In this document: one piece after another, positions 1-12,910 of the stretch
Numbering within the stretch: position 1 is the stretch's first letter
Layout: each line of letters starts with the position of its first letter
Assembly: GCF_000016785.1 (NCBI RefSeq)
Contig: NC_009486.1
Location: forward strand, 310,001 to 374,000
Direction of reading: 5' to 3'
Length of the DNA: 64,000 nucleotides
Source: Thermotoga petrophila RKU-1
GTDB taxonomy: Bacteria > Thermotogota > Thermotogae > Thermotogales > Thermotogaceae
Made by a program: the position numbers and the translations under genes
The notes under the pieces: model-generated
What the model was told of the DNA's origin: nothing
Database searches by the model: none
The model's input: only the letters and a program-made list of their open reading frames with translations

Positions 1-361
1 TCCTCAGAAAACACTCTCATAACCTTTGAAATAGGACCTTTTTCCACAACTATCCCAAGGAACCTCTTCTCCAGCGGATCGAGAACGATGGCACCTTCTT
101 CCGCTTCTCCCAGAATGTAGAAAAAACCTTCTCCCTTCCCGGTCACAAAGAAAAGGTTTCCCACGCTCTTGGTTCCCAGATAAACATCACCTGGATAGAT
201 CCTGTTTTGAAACCTCAAAATCACTTCCTGAACCGTGGCTCTCAGCTTCAGGAAGGGGAAAGTTATTCTGTAAAAAAAGGGCTGTAGTTTGTCAGACACG
301 TTGAAAGTCTCGTTCAGAAAGAAAACGGTGAGGAAGAGAAGAAAAAGGATCAGTCTTTTCA

Positions 362-362
<1 letters not shown>
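1..362 (-). CDS. mreC: MreC-like rod-shape protein, N-terminal part (cut by window edge)
   Basis: An open frame runs from an ATG at 362 to the window edge, about 120 codons, and is incomplete at its 3' end. It begins MKRLILFLLFLTVFFLNETF, one N-terminal membrane segment, followed by a short amphipathic stretch and beta-rich sequence with glycine turns. Its ATG overlaps the stop of mreB (ATGA), so it is the next gene of the mreB operon. MreC normally lies there and has this plan: one transmembrane helix, a coiled coil and a beta-barrel domain in the periplasm that links MreB to wall synthesis. The call rests on position and topology; there is no diagnostic motif in the visible part. The coiled coil looks short. 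It could also be another small bitopic protein. Confidence 0.55.
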
Positions 363-1417
<1,055 letters not shown>

Positions 1418-1419
1418 TC

Positions 1420-1428
1420 TGATAGAAT
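1420..1428 (+). promoter_or_regulatory. Extended -10 promoter of the CBS-pyrophosphatase operon
   Basis: TGATAGAAT on the plus strand fits an extended -10 element (TGn plus TAGAAT, 5 of 6). It lies 25 bp before the TTG start at 1454 and 12 bp before the ribosome-binding site GGAGGTG at 1441. It is divergent from, and almost touches, the mreB promoter, so the two units share a very short control region. Confidence 0.5.
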
Positions 1429-1453
1429 CTTTTTAGTAGTGGAGGTGAAAACA

Positions 1454-3091
1454 TTGGAAAGAGTGTACGTGATAGGACACAAAAATCCGGATACCGACAG
1501 TGTCTGCTCTGCGATAGGGTACGCGCACTTCAAAAACAATGTGGAAAAGGGAAAAACATTCATTCCAGCTCGAAGTGGTGAACTCACGAACGAGTCTCTC
1601 TTCGTACTCAAATATTTTGGAGTAAAGCCTCCCGTTCTCATTGAAACGCTCGAACCTACCGTTGAAGATCTCGAGCTGAAAAACCCCATTTTTGTCTCTC
1701 CGAACACTCCGGTTTACGACGTGGCCATGCTCATGGAAAGCAAAGGAATAAAAAACGTTCCGGTGGTTTCAAAGGAGAAAATGATAGGAGTGGTCACTGA
1801 AAGCAACATTGCTCGAGTCTACGTGAGGAGATTGAAGATAGAACCATTGGTTATACACCCGGTTCCGTTCGATCAGCTAGTAAGGATACTGAAAGCAGAG
1901 GTCGTGTGTGACCACATGAAAGAAAAAATCGTGGCTGGAAAGGTTCACATAGCGGTGGATGCCCTTCATGTGCTCCTGGGAAAGATAGAGATAGGTGACG
2001 TGGTGATCGTGGGAGACAACGAACCGGCCCAGATCGCTCTTCTGGAAAAAGGAGCAAAACTCATGATAGTCGTGAACAACGCCCCAGTATCAAACAGGGT
2101 GCTTGAAATAGCAAAAGAAAAGAACGCCGCCGTTTTGAGAGTGAAGTTCGACGCGTTCGGCGCCGCAAAGCTCATAAACCTTTCACTCCCCGTGACCCTC
2201 GTGATGAGCAAGAAATTCCCCACGGTGACGAAGAAGGACACACTCGAAGAAGTAAAAGAGATCGTCTTCAACTCGAAGATAAGAGCAGCGTTCGTAGAAG
2301 ACGAGAAAGGGCGGCTTTGTGGTGTTATAACTAGGACGGACCTGCTCAAAGATGTGAGGAAAAAAGTGATCCTCGTGGATCACAACGAGATCACCCAGGC
2401 ACCGGAAGGAGTCGAGAAAGCGGAAATCCTCGAGATCATAGACCATCACAGGCTCGGTGGACTGAGCACTCTGAATCCCGTTTTCTTCTACAACGAACCC
2501 GTCGGAAGCACCTCAACAATAGTTGCAGAGTTCTTCTTGAAAAACGGTGTGAAGATGGAAAGGGAGATAGCCGGAATTCTGCTCTCGGGCATCGTTTCCG
2601 ATACACTCTTCTTCAAACTCTCCACGACGACAGAGAAAGACAGGAAGATGGCGAATCTCCTGGCTGATGTTGCCAAACTCGATCTGGAAAAATTTGCGAA
2701 GAAACTGTTGAAAGAAGGGATGAAGATACCGGAAGACGTCGATCCCGCTGAACTGCTGAAGCGCGACGTGAAAGTCTACGAGATGGAAGAAGAATCCTTC
2801 GCCGTTTCTCAGATAATGACGTCGGACTTTTCAACACTTTTGAAAGAAAAGGAACGTTTCACGAACGCACTGAAGACCCTCAAGGGAGAATTCGGTGTCA
2901 AACATTTCTTTGTGCTCTTCACGAATCCTGTGGAAGAAGCGAGTCTTCTGATGATGGATGGAGATCAAAAGTTAGTGGAAAAAGCCTTCAACGCGGAAAA
3001 GAAGGACGGTCTCTTTCTGTTGAAGGGGGTTATGTCCAGAAAGAAGGACTTCGTTCCCAAGATCGGTGAGGTGCTGAGAAGGGAGAGATGA
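1454..3091 (+). CDS. ppaC: CBS/DRTGG-domain manganese-dependent inorganic pyrophosphatase (family II)
   Basis: Family II pyrophosphatase splits PPi to two phosphates in the cytosol. The DHH domain starts with IGHKNPDTDS (metal ligands H and D). It is interrupted at about residues 70-290 by a pair of CBS domains with a DRTGG domain between them, and resumes with VDHNEITQ, IIDHHRLGG and GSTSTIVAEFF, then a DHHA2 domain at the C-terminus. This order is that of the nucleotide-regulated clostridial enzymes of about 545-550 aa; this one is 545 aa. CBS domains in that group bind AMP/ADP (inhibiting) and the DRTGG-containing members bind diadenosine polyphosphates. The TTG at 1454 is chosen because GGAGGTG ends 6 nt before it and the protein then begins directly at the DHH strand; the upstream ATG at 1388 has no such site and lies inside the promoter. 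First gene of a four-gene plus-strand unit. Confidence 0.9.
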   Translation: MERVYVIGHKNPDTDSVCSAIGYAHFKNNVEKGKTFIPARSGELTNESLFVLKYFGVKPPVLIETLEPTVEDLELKNPIFVSPNTPVYDVAMLMESKGIKNVPVVSKEKMIGVVTESNIARVYVRRLKIEPLVIHPVPFDQLVRILKAEVVCDHMKEKIVAGKVHIAVDALHVLLGKIEIGDVVIVGDNEPAQIALLEKGAKLMIVVNNAPVSNRVLEIAKEKNAAVLRVKFDAFGAAKLINLSLPVTLVMSKKFPTVTKKDTLEEVKEIVFNSKIRAAFVEDEKGRLCGVITRTDLLKDVRKKVILVDHNEITQAPEGVEKAEILEIIDHHRLGGLSTLNPVFFYNEPVGSTSTIVAEFFLKNGVKMEREIAGILLSGIVSDTLFFKLSTTTEKDRKMANLLADVAKLDLEKFAKKLLKEGMKIPEDVDPAELLKRDVKVYEMEEESFAVSQIMTSDFSTLLKEKERFTNALKTLKGEFGVKHFFVLFTNPVEEASLLMMDGDQKLVEKAFNAEKKDGLFLLKGVMSRKKDFVPKIGEVLRRER

Positions 3092-3993
3092 CTTTGGAAA
3101 GGTTCTTCGCGTGGCTCGTTGTGGTGTTCTGGGGGATCTCTTTTCTTGCCACCAAAGTGGTAGTTCAGGTTCTGGATCCGTTCTTTGCGGGTTTTCTGAG
3201 GTTCATCTTCGCTTTCTTTTTTCTTTTCCTCATATCCGGTGGAAGACCAAAGCTTTTCAATAAAAATATCGTGATGGCTGGCTTTTGGGGAGTGTTCAGC
3301 TACTTCGCGTTCGAGAATTCCGCCCTCATGTTCACAGAGCCCACCAACGCAGCGATCATAGTGTCTTCAGCTCCTGTATTCTTTCTCCTTTTCTCGCATC
3401 TCGTTCAGAAAAAGAAAACCACTTCGAAGATGTACCTGGGTGTGATCCTGTCCTTTCTCGGGGTGGCCCTCGTCGTTTTGAACGGCAGGTTCGTTCTGAA
3501 ACTGAATCCCCTCGGAGACCTTCTCGCCTTCGGCGCGGCTCTGTCGTGGGTCTTTTACACTCACCACATAGAAAGTCTCGGGAGTCTCTCCTTCAGAGAA
3601 AACGCGGGGATCATGTTCTGGGGCGTTGTGTTCTTCCTTCCTTTCTCAGCCGGAAAGTTCTGGCAGATAAGCGAGATGAACTCAATCGTTGTGATTTCTC
3701 TTCTTTATCTGGGACTCGTCTGCTCGGGTCTTGCTTACTTTCTCTGGAACAAAGCCATAGAGAGACTGGGAAGCAGAACGACAACGAACATGATATACTA
3801 CATACCAGTTGTAACGGCCGTGGCGGAACACCTGCTGAAACTGAAACTTCCCTCCGCTCTTCTTGTGGGAGGAGTTGTGCTTGTGGTGATTGGTCTTTTG
3901 ATCTTCGAAAGGGAGGTTCATTATGAAACTGAGGATAGCACTCGTGGGATGCGGAAGGATCGGACAGAAGAAACACGTTCCAGCGCTGATTGA
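3088..3993 (+). CDS. EamA/DMT-family transporter
   Basis: A 301-aa integral membrane protein with ten hydrophobic segments arranged as two five-helix EamA repeats. Typical repeat sequences are visible: the first near FWGISFLATKVVV, the second near LGDLLAFGAALSWVFYTHH. Members of the drug/metabolite transporter superfamily export amino acids, nucleosides or other small metabolites; the substrate cannot be told from sequence. The ATG overlaps the preceding stop (ATGA), so it is translationally coupled to the pyrophosphatase. Its last 23 or so codons overlap the start of the oxidoreductase gene by 71 nt in another frame, giving a charged tail after the last helix. This overlap is unusually long and is noted in the findings. 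Confidence 0.85.
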   Translation: MTLERFFAWLVVVFWGISFLATKVVVQVLDPFFAGFLRFIFAFFFLFLISGGRPKLFNKNIVMAGFWGVFSYFAFENSALMFTEPTNAAIIVSSAPVFFLLFSHLVQKKKTTSKMYLGVILSFLGVALVVLNGRFVLKLNPLGDLLAFGAALSWVFYTHHIESLGSLSFRENAGIMFWGVVFFLPFSAGKFWQISEMNSIVVISLLYLGLVCSGLAYFLWNKAIERLGSRTTTNMIYYIPVVTAVAEHLLKLKLPSALLVGGVVLVVIGLLIFEREVHYETEDSTRGMRKDRTEETRSSAD

Positions 3994-5005
3994 AACACGT
4001 GATTTGTTCGAAACGGTGGCGGTGTGTGATCTCGTGGAAGAAAGGGCAAATCGCGCCGCCGAACAGTTCGAAAAGTCGGGCTTGAGAAGACCCGAGACAA
4101 TGACGAACTACAGAGAGCTCCTCAAAAGAGAAGACGTAGACGTGATCTCCATAGCCACCGAGAGCGGAAAACACTACCAGATCACCATGGAGGCGCTCGA
4201 AGCTGGAAAACACGTCCTCGTGGAAAAACCCATGGCACTTTCGACGAAGCACATGAACGAGATGGTAGAACTCTCGAAACGAAAGAATCTAAAACTCGGT
4301 GTTTTCTTCCAGAACAGATTCAATCCACCCGTTCAGGAAGTGAGGAAAAAACTCGATTCGGGGGCGTTTGGAAAGATCTTCTACGCGTCTGTCGCCGTGA
4401 GGTGGAACAGAAACGAGGATTACTACAAACAGGCGAGCTGGAGAGGTACCTGGGAGATGGACGGCGGGGTCCTGATGAACCAGTCCACGCACGCCATAGA
4501 TCTTCTTCAGTGGTTCCTCGGAGGAGAGATAGAGGAGATCTACGGGCACATAGCGAACACGAATCACCCGTACATAGAGGCGGAAGACGAAGGTTTCGCC
4601 ATCGTGAAGTTCAAAGGTGGAAAGACGGGCCTGATAGAAGCAACGAGCAACGTGTTTCCGAGAAACCTAGAAGAGACACTCGCTATCTTCGGTGAGAAAG
4701 GAACGGTGGTCATCGGCGGACTCGCCGTCAACAGGATCCTCACCTGGAGATTCGAAGGGGAAGAGGGTCATCCGTTCATGAATCTACCGGATCCGGACAC
4801 GGTGTACGGAGACAGTCACAAGTACGTGTACAGAGATTTCTACGAGGCCGTGACGAACGACAGGAAGCCTTACATCTCTGGAGAAGACGGCAAAAAAGCG
4901 GTGGAGATAGTTCTTGGAATATACAGGTCTTTCCTGGAAGGAAGACCGGTGAAGTACCCCTTCGACTTCTCCACAGAAGAGATGAAAGGAGTAAAACTTC
5001 GATGA
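3923..5005 (+). CDS. Gfo/Idh/MocA-family NAD(P)-dependent sugar oxidoreductase
   Basis: 360 aa. An N-terminal Rossmann fold starts LRIALVGCGRIGQKKHVPA (GxGxxG dinucleotide motif). The family signature EKPMA follows at about residue 95, with the conserved lysine used in catalysis. The C-terminal alpha/beta domain holds DGGVLMNQSTHAIDLLQW, containing the usual GG..D..H catalytic/substrate elements. Such enzymes oxidise or reduce sugars, inositols or their derivatives; the exact substrate is unknown. The start is an ATG with GGGAGG 6 nt upstream (AAAGGGAGGTTCATT), inside the 3' end of the DMT gene. The stop overlaps the rhomboid start (ATGA). Neighbourhood with a transporter suggests sugar or cyclitol metabolism, but that is inference. 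Confidence 0.85.
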   Translation: MKLRIALVGCGRIGQKKHVPALIETRDLFETVAVCDLVEERANRAAEQFEKSGLRRPETMTNYRELLKREDVDVISIATESGKHYQITMEALEAGKHVLVEKPMALSTKHMNEMVELSKRKNLKLGVFFQNRFNPPVQEVRKKLDSGAFGKIFYASVAVRWNRNEDYYKQASWRGTWEMDGGVLMNQSTHAIDLLQWFLGGEIEEIYGHIANTNHPYIEAEDEGFAIVKFKGGKTGLIEATSNVFPRNLEETLAIFGEKGTVVIGGLAVNRILTWRFEGEEGHPFMNLPDPDTVYGDSHKYVYRDFYEAVTNDRKPYISGEDGKKAVEIVLGIYRSFLEGRPVKYPFDFSTEEMKGVKLR

Positions 5006-5709
5006 GAAAACGGGCTGTCTATTTCATTCTGCTCTTCAACGCGTTCATATTCGTGATGATGACCTTTTCTGGTGTTTTCTCGACCAGGGATCCTGTTCTT
5101 CAGATGCTGCTTTTGTTGAGATACGGAGCGCAGTACGGTCCCAGAGTCGACGCGGGAGACTGGTTCAGGTTGATCACCGCTCTGTTCGTCCACGGAGGAA
5201 TACTCCACATACTGTTCAATTCATACGCGCTTTACTACTTTGGCCTGATCGTGGAGGATATATACGGAACGGAGAAGTTCCTGGTCGGTTATTTCTTCAC
5301 CGGAATCGTGGGTAATCTGGCAACGCACGTGTTCTACCACGACACAATCTCCGTCGGGGCTAGTGGTGCCATCTTTGGCCTCATCGGAATACTCTTCGCG
5401 GCGGGTTTTCGAAAGGACACACCCTTCTTCATGAAACCTGTGACCGGCATGTCGCTTCTTCCCATCATTCTGATCAACGTTGTGTACGGATTTCTCCCGG
5501 GCACGAACATCAACAACGCGGCTCATCTTGGAGGTTTCCTGTCTGGAATGCTTCTTGGATACACGATGAGACCCTTCTCGTGGAAAAGGAGGACCCTCTG
5601 GAGGGTCCTCGCGATAGTCGTCGTTTCGCTCGTCGTTCTCTCTTACGTTTTCCTGATTAGACAGATCCCGGAGATCGACGAAGCGATCAGAAGGTTCAAA
5701 GCAGGATGA
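5002..5709 (+). CDS. Rhomboid-family intramembrane serine protease
   Basis: 235 aa with six or more hydrophobic helices. The catalytic serine is in GASGAIFGLIG (GxSG) at about residue 117 and the catalytic histidine in NNAAHLGGFLSG at about residue 175; the conserved loop HGGILHILFNSYALYYFG, with the H and N of the oxyanion region, is at about 70-88. All residues needed for activity are present. Rhomboids cut transmembrane helices within the membrane; the substrate is not predictable. Last gene of the plus-strand unit, coupled to the oxidoreductase by ATGA. Its final codons overlap the convergent dehydrogenase gene by 14 bp, and no terminator separates them. The coding region contains a strong GC-rich hairpin at 5589-5610. 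Confidence 0.92.
   Translation: MRKRAVYFILLFNAFIFVMMTFSGVFSTRDPVLQMLLLLRYGAQYGPRVDAGDWFRLITALFVHGGILHILFNSYALYYFGLIVEDIYGTEKFLVGYFFTGIVGNLATHVFYHDTISVGASGAIFGLIGILFAAGFRKDTPFFMKPVTGMSLLPIILINVVYGFLPGTNINNAAHLGGFLSGMLLGYTMRPFSWKRRTLWRVLAIVVVSLVVLSYVFLIRQIPEIDEAIRRFKAG
5589..5610 (+). repeat. Intragenic GC-rich hairpin in the rhomboid gene
   Basis: GAGGACCCTC and GAGGGTCCTC are perfect 10-nt inverted arms separated by TG. No T-tract follows, so it is not a typical terminator. It lies about 100 bp before the convergent gene ends and could slow read-through, or be chance. Confidence 0.5.
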
Positions 5710-6993
5710 TCTTGTCTCTGTTTTCTTTCACGTCTTTTGTGATGTTTTTGGTGTCGAAGACCACGGGCGCGTTCTTCACAACGAAGTCGTAATCAACTCC
5801 GTTCTTGTGGGCGGTCGTGATCACCACGATGTCCACGCCTTTCAGGTACTCTTCAGTGAGTTCGACCCGTCGGTGAATCCTGTCTCCTCTCTTCACTTCC
5901 GGAACGTAAGGATCGAAGAATTCAACTACCGCTTTCTTCTTTTCGAGGTGGTCCCAGACCTTCAGCGCAGGCGACTCCCTCGTGTCGTCTATATCACCCT
6001 TGTACGCGACTCCAAGAAGAAGCACTTTCGAGCCGTTCAAAGGTTTCTTTCTCTCGTTCAGGATGTCCTGAACTCTCATCACCACGTACTCGGGCATGAA
6101 GTCGTTTATTTCACCGGCCATCTCCACGAGGTCGAGCCTCACGTCGTACTCCTTCGCTTTGTAAGCGAGGTAGAAGGGATCTATCGGGATGCAGTGCCCT
6201 CCCGCACCAGGTCCGGGATAGAAGGGCATGAATCCAAAGGGCTTTGTTGCAGCAGCGTCTATCACTTCCCAGATGTTGATTCCCATTCTTCGCGCGACGA
6301 TGGCCACTTCGTTTATGAGGGAGATGTTGACCAGTCTGAAGGTGTTCTCGAGCACCTTCGCCATCTCCGCCGCCCTCGGTGAAGAGACGGTGTGAACGGG
6401 TGCCTCGAGCACGTTTTCATAGAGGATCTTCGCAAGCTCCGTGCATTTTTCCGTCACACCACCGACTACCTTCGGTGTGTTCTTCGTCTTGTAAATTCTG
6501 TTTCCGGGATCCACCCTTTCAGGACTGAAGGCGAGATAGAAATCCTTCCCGACTTTCAGTCCAGTGGATTCCAGGATGGGCAGGACGACCTCCTCGGTGG
6601 TTCCCGGGTAGGTGGTGCTCTCCAGCACAACAAGCATTTCTCTGTGGAGGTACTTTGCAATCTCCTTTGCAGTATTTATGACGTAGGTGAGGTCGGGTTC
6701 CTTGTACTTCCCGAGCGGTGTTGGAACGCATATCGTGACGACGTCGCAGTTCTTCATCTCAGAAAAATCTGTGGTGGCCCTGAGCATACCTTTTTCCACA
6801 AGATCTTTGAGGTCCTCGTCGACCACGTCTCCTATGTAGTTTTCCCCGCGGTTCACCATATCGACCCTCTTCTTTTGGATATCGAACCCTAACACTTTGT
6901 ATCCCGCTTTTGCTTTTTCAACGGCGAGTGGAAGGCCCACGTACCCGAGGCCGATCACTCCGAGAAGAGCCGTTTTGTTCAGAAGTTTTTCTT

Positions 6994-7000
<7 letters not shown>
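5696..7000 (-). CDS. UDP-N-acetyl sugar 6-dehydrogenase (WbpA/WecC type)
   Basis: 434 aa. This family oxidises the C6 hydroxyl of UDP-GlcNAc or UDP-ManNAc to the uronic acid with two NAD. The N-terminal Rossmann domain shows IGLGYVGLPLAVEKAKAG; the middle domain has SPERVDPGNR and the catalytic-cysteine motif GAGGHCIPIDPFYLAYKA; the C-terminal UDP-binding domain has LLGVAYKGDIDDTRESPAL. The GGHCIPIDPFYL form is that of the N-acetyl-sugar branch rather than UDP-glucose dehydrogenase. The product would feed surface polysaccharide or glycosylation. It overlaps the upstream radical SAM gene by 7 nt and is the last gene of the leftward tRNA-Thr/tilS/ftsH run. No glycosyltransferases are adjacent, so its exact sugar is unknown. 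Confidence 0.9.
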
Positions 7001-10654
<3,654 letters not shown>

Positions 10655-10668
<14 letters not shown>

Positions 10669-11914
10669 AATATGTACCTCCTTTCACATAACCGACAGGG
10701 TATTCCAGAAGCTCCACAACCACATCTTCTGGCAAAAAGTTTGAGCGGGCGATTCCCGGAACCCAGAGAACACGATCTTCTTCATCGACGAGGAGAGGAA
10801 CCCTGTCTCTGTAAAAAGTTGGGACTTTCTTCTCGATGAAAACATCCTTCAACTTTCTCTCCCTGCCGTTGACTATTATTCTATCACCTTCTTTTCTGTT
10901 TCTGACCCAAAATTTCATATCGTTTCTGTTATTCACCACTCTTATTTTAAACCCTTCCATCTCCAGCATGTCACCTTTCACTTCAACACGGTATTTTTCC
11001 CTGAAAACGGTCTTTCCCACAGCCACATAACCGAAAGATCGTTCCACGAAAACTCCGCTCCAGAGCTCTACTCTCTTCGACTTCAAGGCTCCGATCAGTT
11101 TTTCGTATTCTGGTACCCTTCCGCACATCTCTTTCAACACCCATCTTGTGACTTCGAGGAAGAAAAAAGGATCTTCAGGCTCAGCGAACACGGCGTAGTC
11201 TTTGTAGAAATAGACATTTCTCTCGACAAAATCCTGCACGGTTCTTTCAACGAAATTTCTCAACAAAAGGGTGACAGAAACCAGTCTATAGACGGCATCC
11301 TCCACAGTGGGGTTCAATTCTTTCATGAGAGGGACTATTCTGTGTCTGATGAAATTTCTCGTGTATTTGACGTCGTAGTTGGTTTCGTCAACAACGTAAG
11401 GAACACCTTTCTCTCTGGCGTACTCTTCTATTTCGCTCCTTTTAAAAACAAGAAAAGGTCTGATGAACTCTTCTCTTTTAGGAGAAATGCAGGCAAGACC
11501 AAGGGGGCCTGTTCCTCTTATCAGTCTGTGGACAACCGTTTCCAGAAGGTCGTTTTTGTGATGTGCGAGGGCGATCTTTGTAGCGCCGACCTTCTTTGCC
11601 GTTCTCCTCAGAAAATCGTATCTCAACTCTCTTGCGATCTCTTCCAATGTTTTACCCGAATCTTTCCAGAGAGAAGGAACATCCACCTCTGACGTTTCTA
11701 CAGGTACGTTCCACTGGCGACAGATCCTTTCCACGAACTCCCTGTCCCTTCTGGAAGACTCTCTTATCCTGTGATCGAGGTGAGCCGCTGTGATCTTGAT
11801 CTTCAAAAGGGGGGAGAATTTTTTCAGAACGTACAGGAGGGTCATCGAATCTATTCCGCCGGAGACAGCAACAAGTACGTGCTCTCCTTCTTCAAGCAGT
11901 TTTTCTTCCTTCAA
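10655..11914 (-). CDS. tilS: tRNA(Ile)-lysidine synthase TilS
   Basis: TilS attaches lysine to C34 of the AUA-reading tRNA-Ile in an ATP-dependent reaction, which changes both decoding and charging. The PP-loop VAVSGGIDSMTLLYVL sits at residues 14-29, followed by the lysidine-synthase segments LDHRIRESSRRD and ALAHHKNDLLETVVHRL. The middle domain and the C-terminal TilS_C-like domain (KLKDVFIEKKVPTFYRDR) are present. Coordinates here use the TTG at 11914 (419 aa). No good ribosome-binding site precedes that codon. The frame stays open upstream to 11950, where an ATT codon lies 10 nt after GGAGG; a start there would add 12 residues (SDEFEERFLSFL after Met), the helix that normally precedes the PP-loop. 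The gene follows tRNA-Thr by only 27 nt. Confidence 0.93.
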
Positions 11915-11977
11915 AAAGCTCAGAAATCTTTCTTCAAATTCGTCGGAAATGTTTCACACCCCTCCATTAAAAAGAAA

Positions 11978-12053
11978 TGGAGCCAGCGGTGGGACTCGAA
12001 CCCACAACCTGCGCATTACGAATGCGCCGCTCTGCCGGTTGAGCTACGCTGGC
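11978..12053 (-). tRNA. tRNA-Thr (anticodon CGT)
   Basis: A 76-nt cloverleaf with CCA encoded at its 3' end. The acceptor stem GCCAGCG pairs with CGCTGGC; the D arm has GCTC/GAGC, the anticodon arm GCGCA/TGCGC encloses the loop TTCGTAA with anticodon CGT (plus-strand 12018-12020), and the T arm reads GTGGG TTCGAGT CCCAC. It reads ACG codons. After CCA comes TTTCTTTTT, then the ribosome-binding site for tilS, so the tRNA may be the head of the tilS-ftsH transcript. Confidence 0.97.
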
Positions 12054-12068
12054 CTCCCTCTGGTTTCT

Positions 12069-12096
12069 ATTTTACCAGCCGCACAGGAATTTTCAA
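12069..12096 (-). promoter_or_regulatory. Promoter of tRNA-Thr (and probably tilS-ftsH)
   Basis: Minus-strand TTGAAA (12096-12091) and TAAAAT (12074-12069) are separated by 16 bp, and the -10 box ends 15 bp before the tRNA 5' end. No other promoter is visible between the tRNA and tilS, so this may drive the whole leftward run. Confidence 0.65.
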
Positions 12097-12110
12097 GACC
12101 TCCCGGGTTG

Positions 12111-12116
12111 TATAAT
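12111..12116 (+). promoter_or_regulatory. -10 box of proC
   Basis: Perfect TATAAT on the plus strand 26 bp before the proC ATG, with GGGAGG as ribosome-binding site between. No convincing -35 is seen; the region overlaps the divergent tRNA-Thr promoter. Confidence 0.5.
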
Positions 12117-12142
12117 ATCCAAAAAGACCGGGAGGGAAGATC

Positions 12143-12910
12143 ATGACGATCGGTATCGTCGGTGTTGGTAACATGGGTTCGATCTTCGCAGAGAAATTTT
12201 CGAAGGAGGCCGAAAGGATTCTCCTTGTTGAAAAGGACAGTGAAAAACTCTCCCGATTCGATGCACCTCCATACGAAGTTGCCGATCTGGAAAAAGCTCG
12301 TGAGGCAGATCTGATAGTCCTCGCGGTCAAACCTCAGGACGCTCCCGTTGTGCTCGGCACGTTGAAAGGTTTCGACGGAATCCTGCTCTCGATAGTTGCC
12401 GGCTTGAAAATCGAAGAGATAAGAAAGTACGGTATTCACAAGGTGGCAAGAATTATGCCGAACGTCGCTGTGAGAGTGGGAGAAGGGGTGCTCGCCACCG
12501 CCTTCAGCGCTGATATGAGTTCTGAAGAGAGAGAACTCGTCAAATCACTCCTTGAGAAACTCGGTTTCGTCGTTGAAATAGAGGAAAAGCTCTTTTCAGC
12601 CGTCACCGCCCTCACTGGAAGCGGTCCCGCTTTCATCTTCGTCGTGGTGGAGGCGTTCCTCGACGCCGCGCTGAAGATGGGCATCCCACTCGACACGGCG
12701 AAAGAACTTGTTTATAGGCTCTTCAGAGGTTCCGCGGAGCTTTTAATAGAGACGGACGAACACCCGGCTCTGTGGAAACACAGGGTGAGCTCTCCGGCCG
12801 GAACAACCATAGAAGGACTCATCACAATGGAGAGGTTCGCCGTGAGAAGTGGTGTTATAGAGTCTCTGGTGTCTTCTTACAAAAGGGCACTCGAACTGGA
12901 GGAAAAGTGA
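12143..12910 (+). CDS. proC: Pyrroline-5-carboxylate reductase
   Basis: 255 aa. Last step of proline synthesis: reduction of 1-pyrroline-5-carboxylate with NAD(P)H in the cytosol. The N-terminal Rossmann motif is GIVGVGNMGSIF. The C-terminal dimerisation domain carries the family signature ALTGSGPAFIFVVVEAF and the end motif SSPAGTTIEGL. Length is slightly under the usual 265-275 aa. ATG start with GGGAGG 5-9 nt upstream (CGGGAGGGAAGATC). The next gene starts directly after its stop codon. Confidence 0.95.
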   Translation: MTIGIVGVGNMGSIFAEKFSKEAERILLVEKDSEKLSRFDAPPYEVADLEKAREADLIVLAVKPQDAPVVLGTLKGFDGILLSIVAGLKIEEIRKYGIHKVARIMPNVAVRVGEGVLATAFSADMSSEERELVKSLLEKLGFVVEIEEKLFSAVTALTGSGPAFIFVVVEAFLDAALKMGIPLDTAKELVYRLFRGSAELLIETDEHPALWKHRVSSPAGTTIEGLITMERFAVRSGVIESLVSSYKRALELEEK

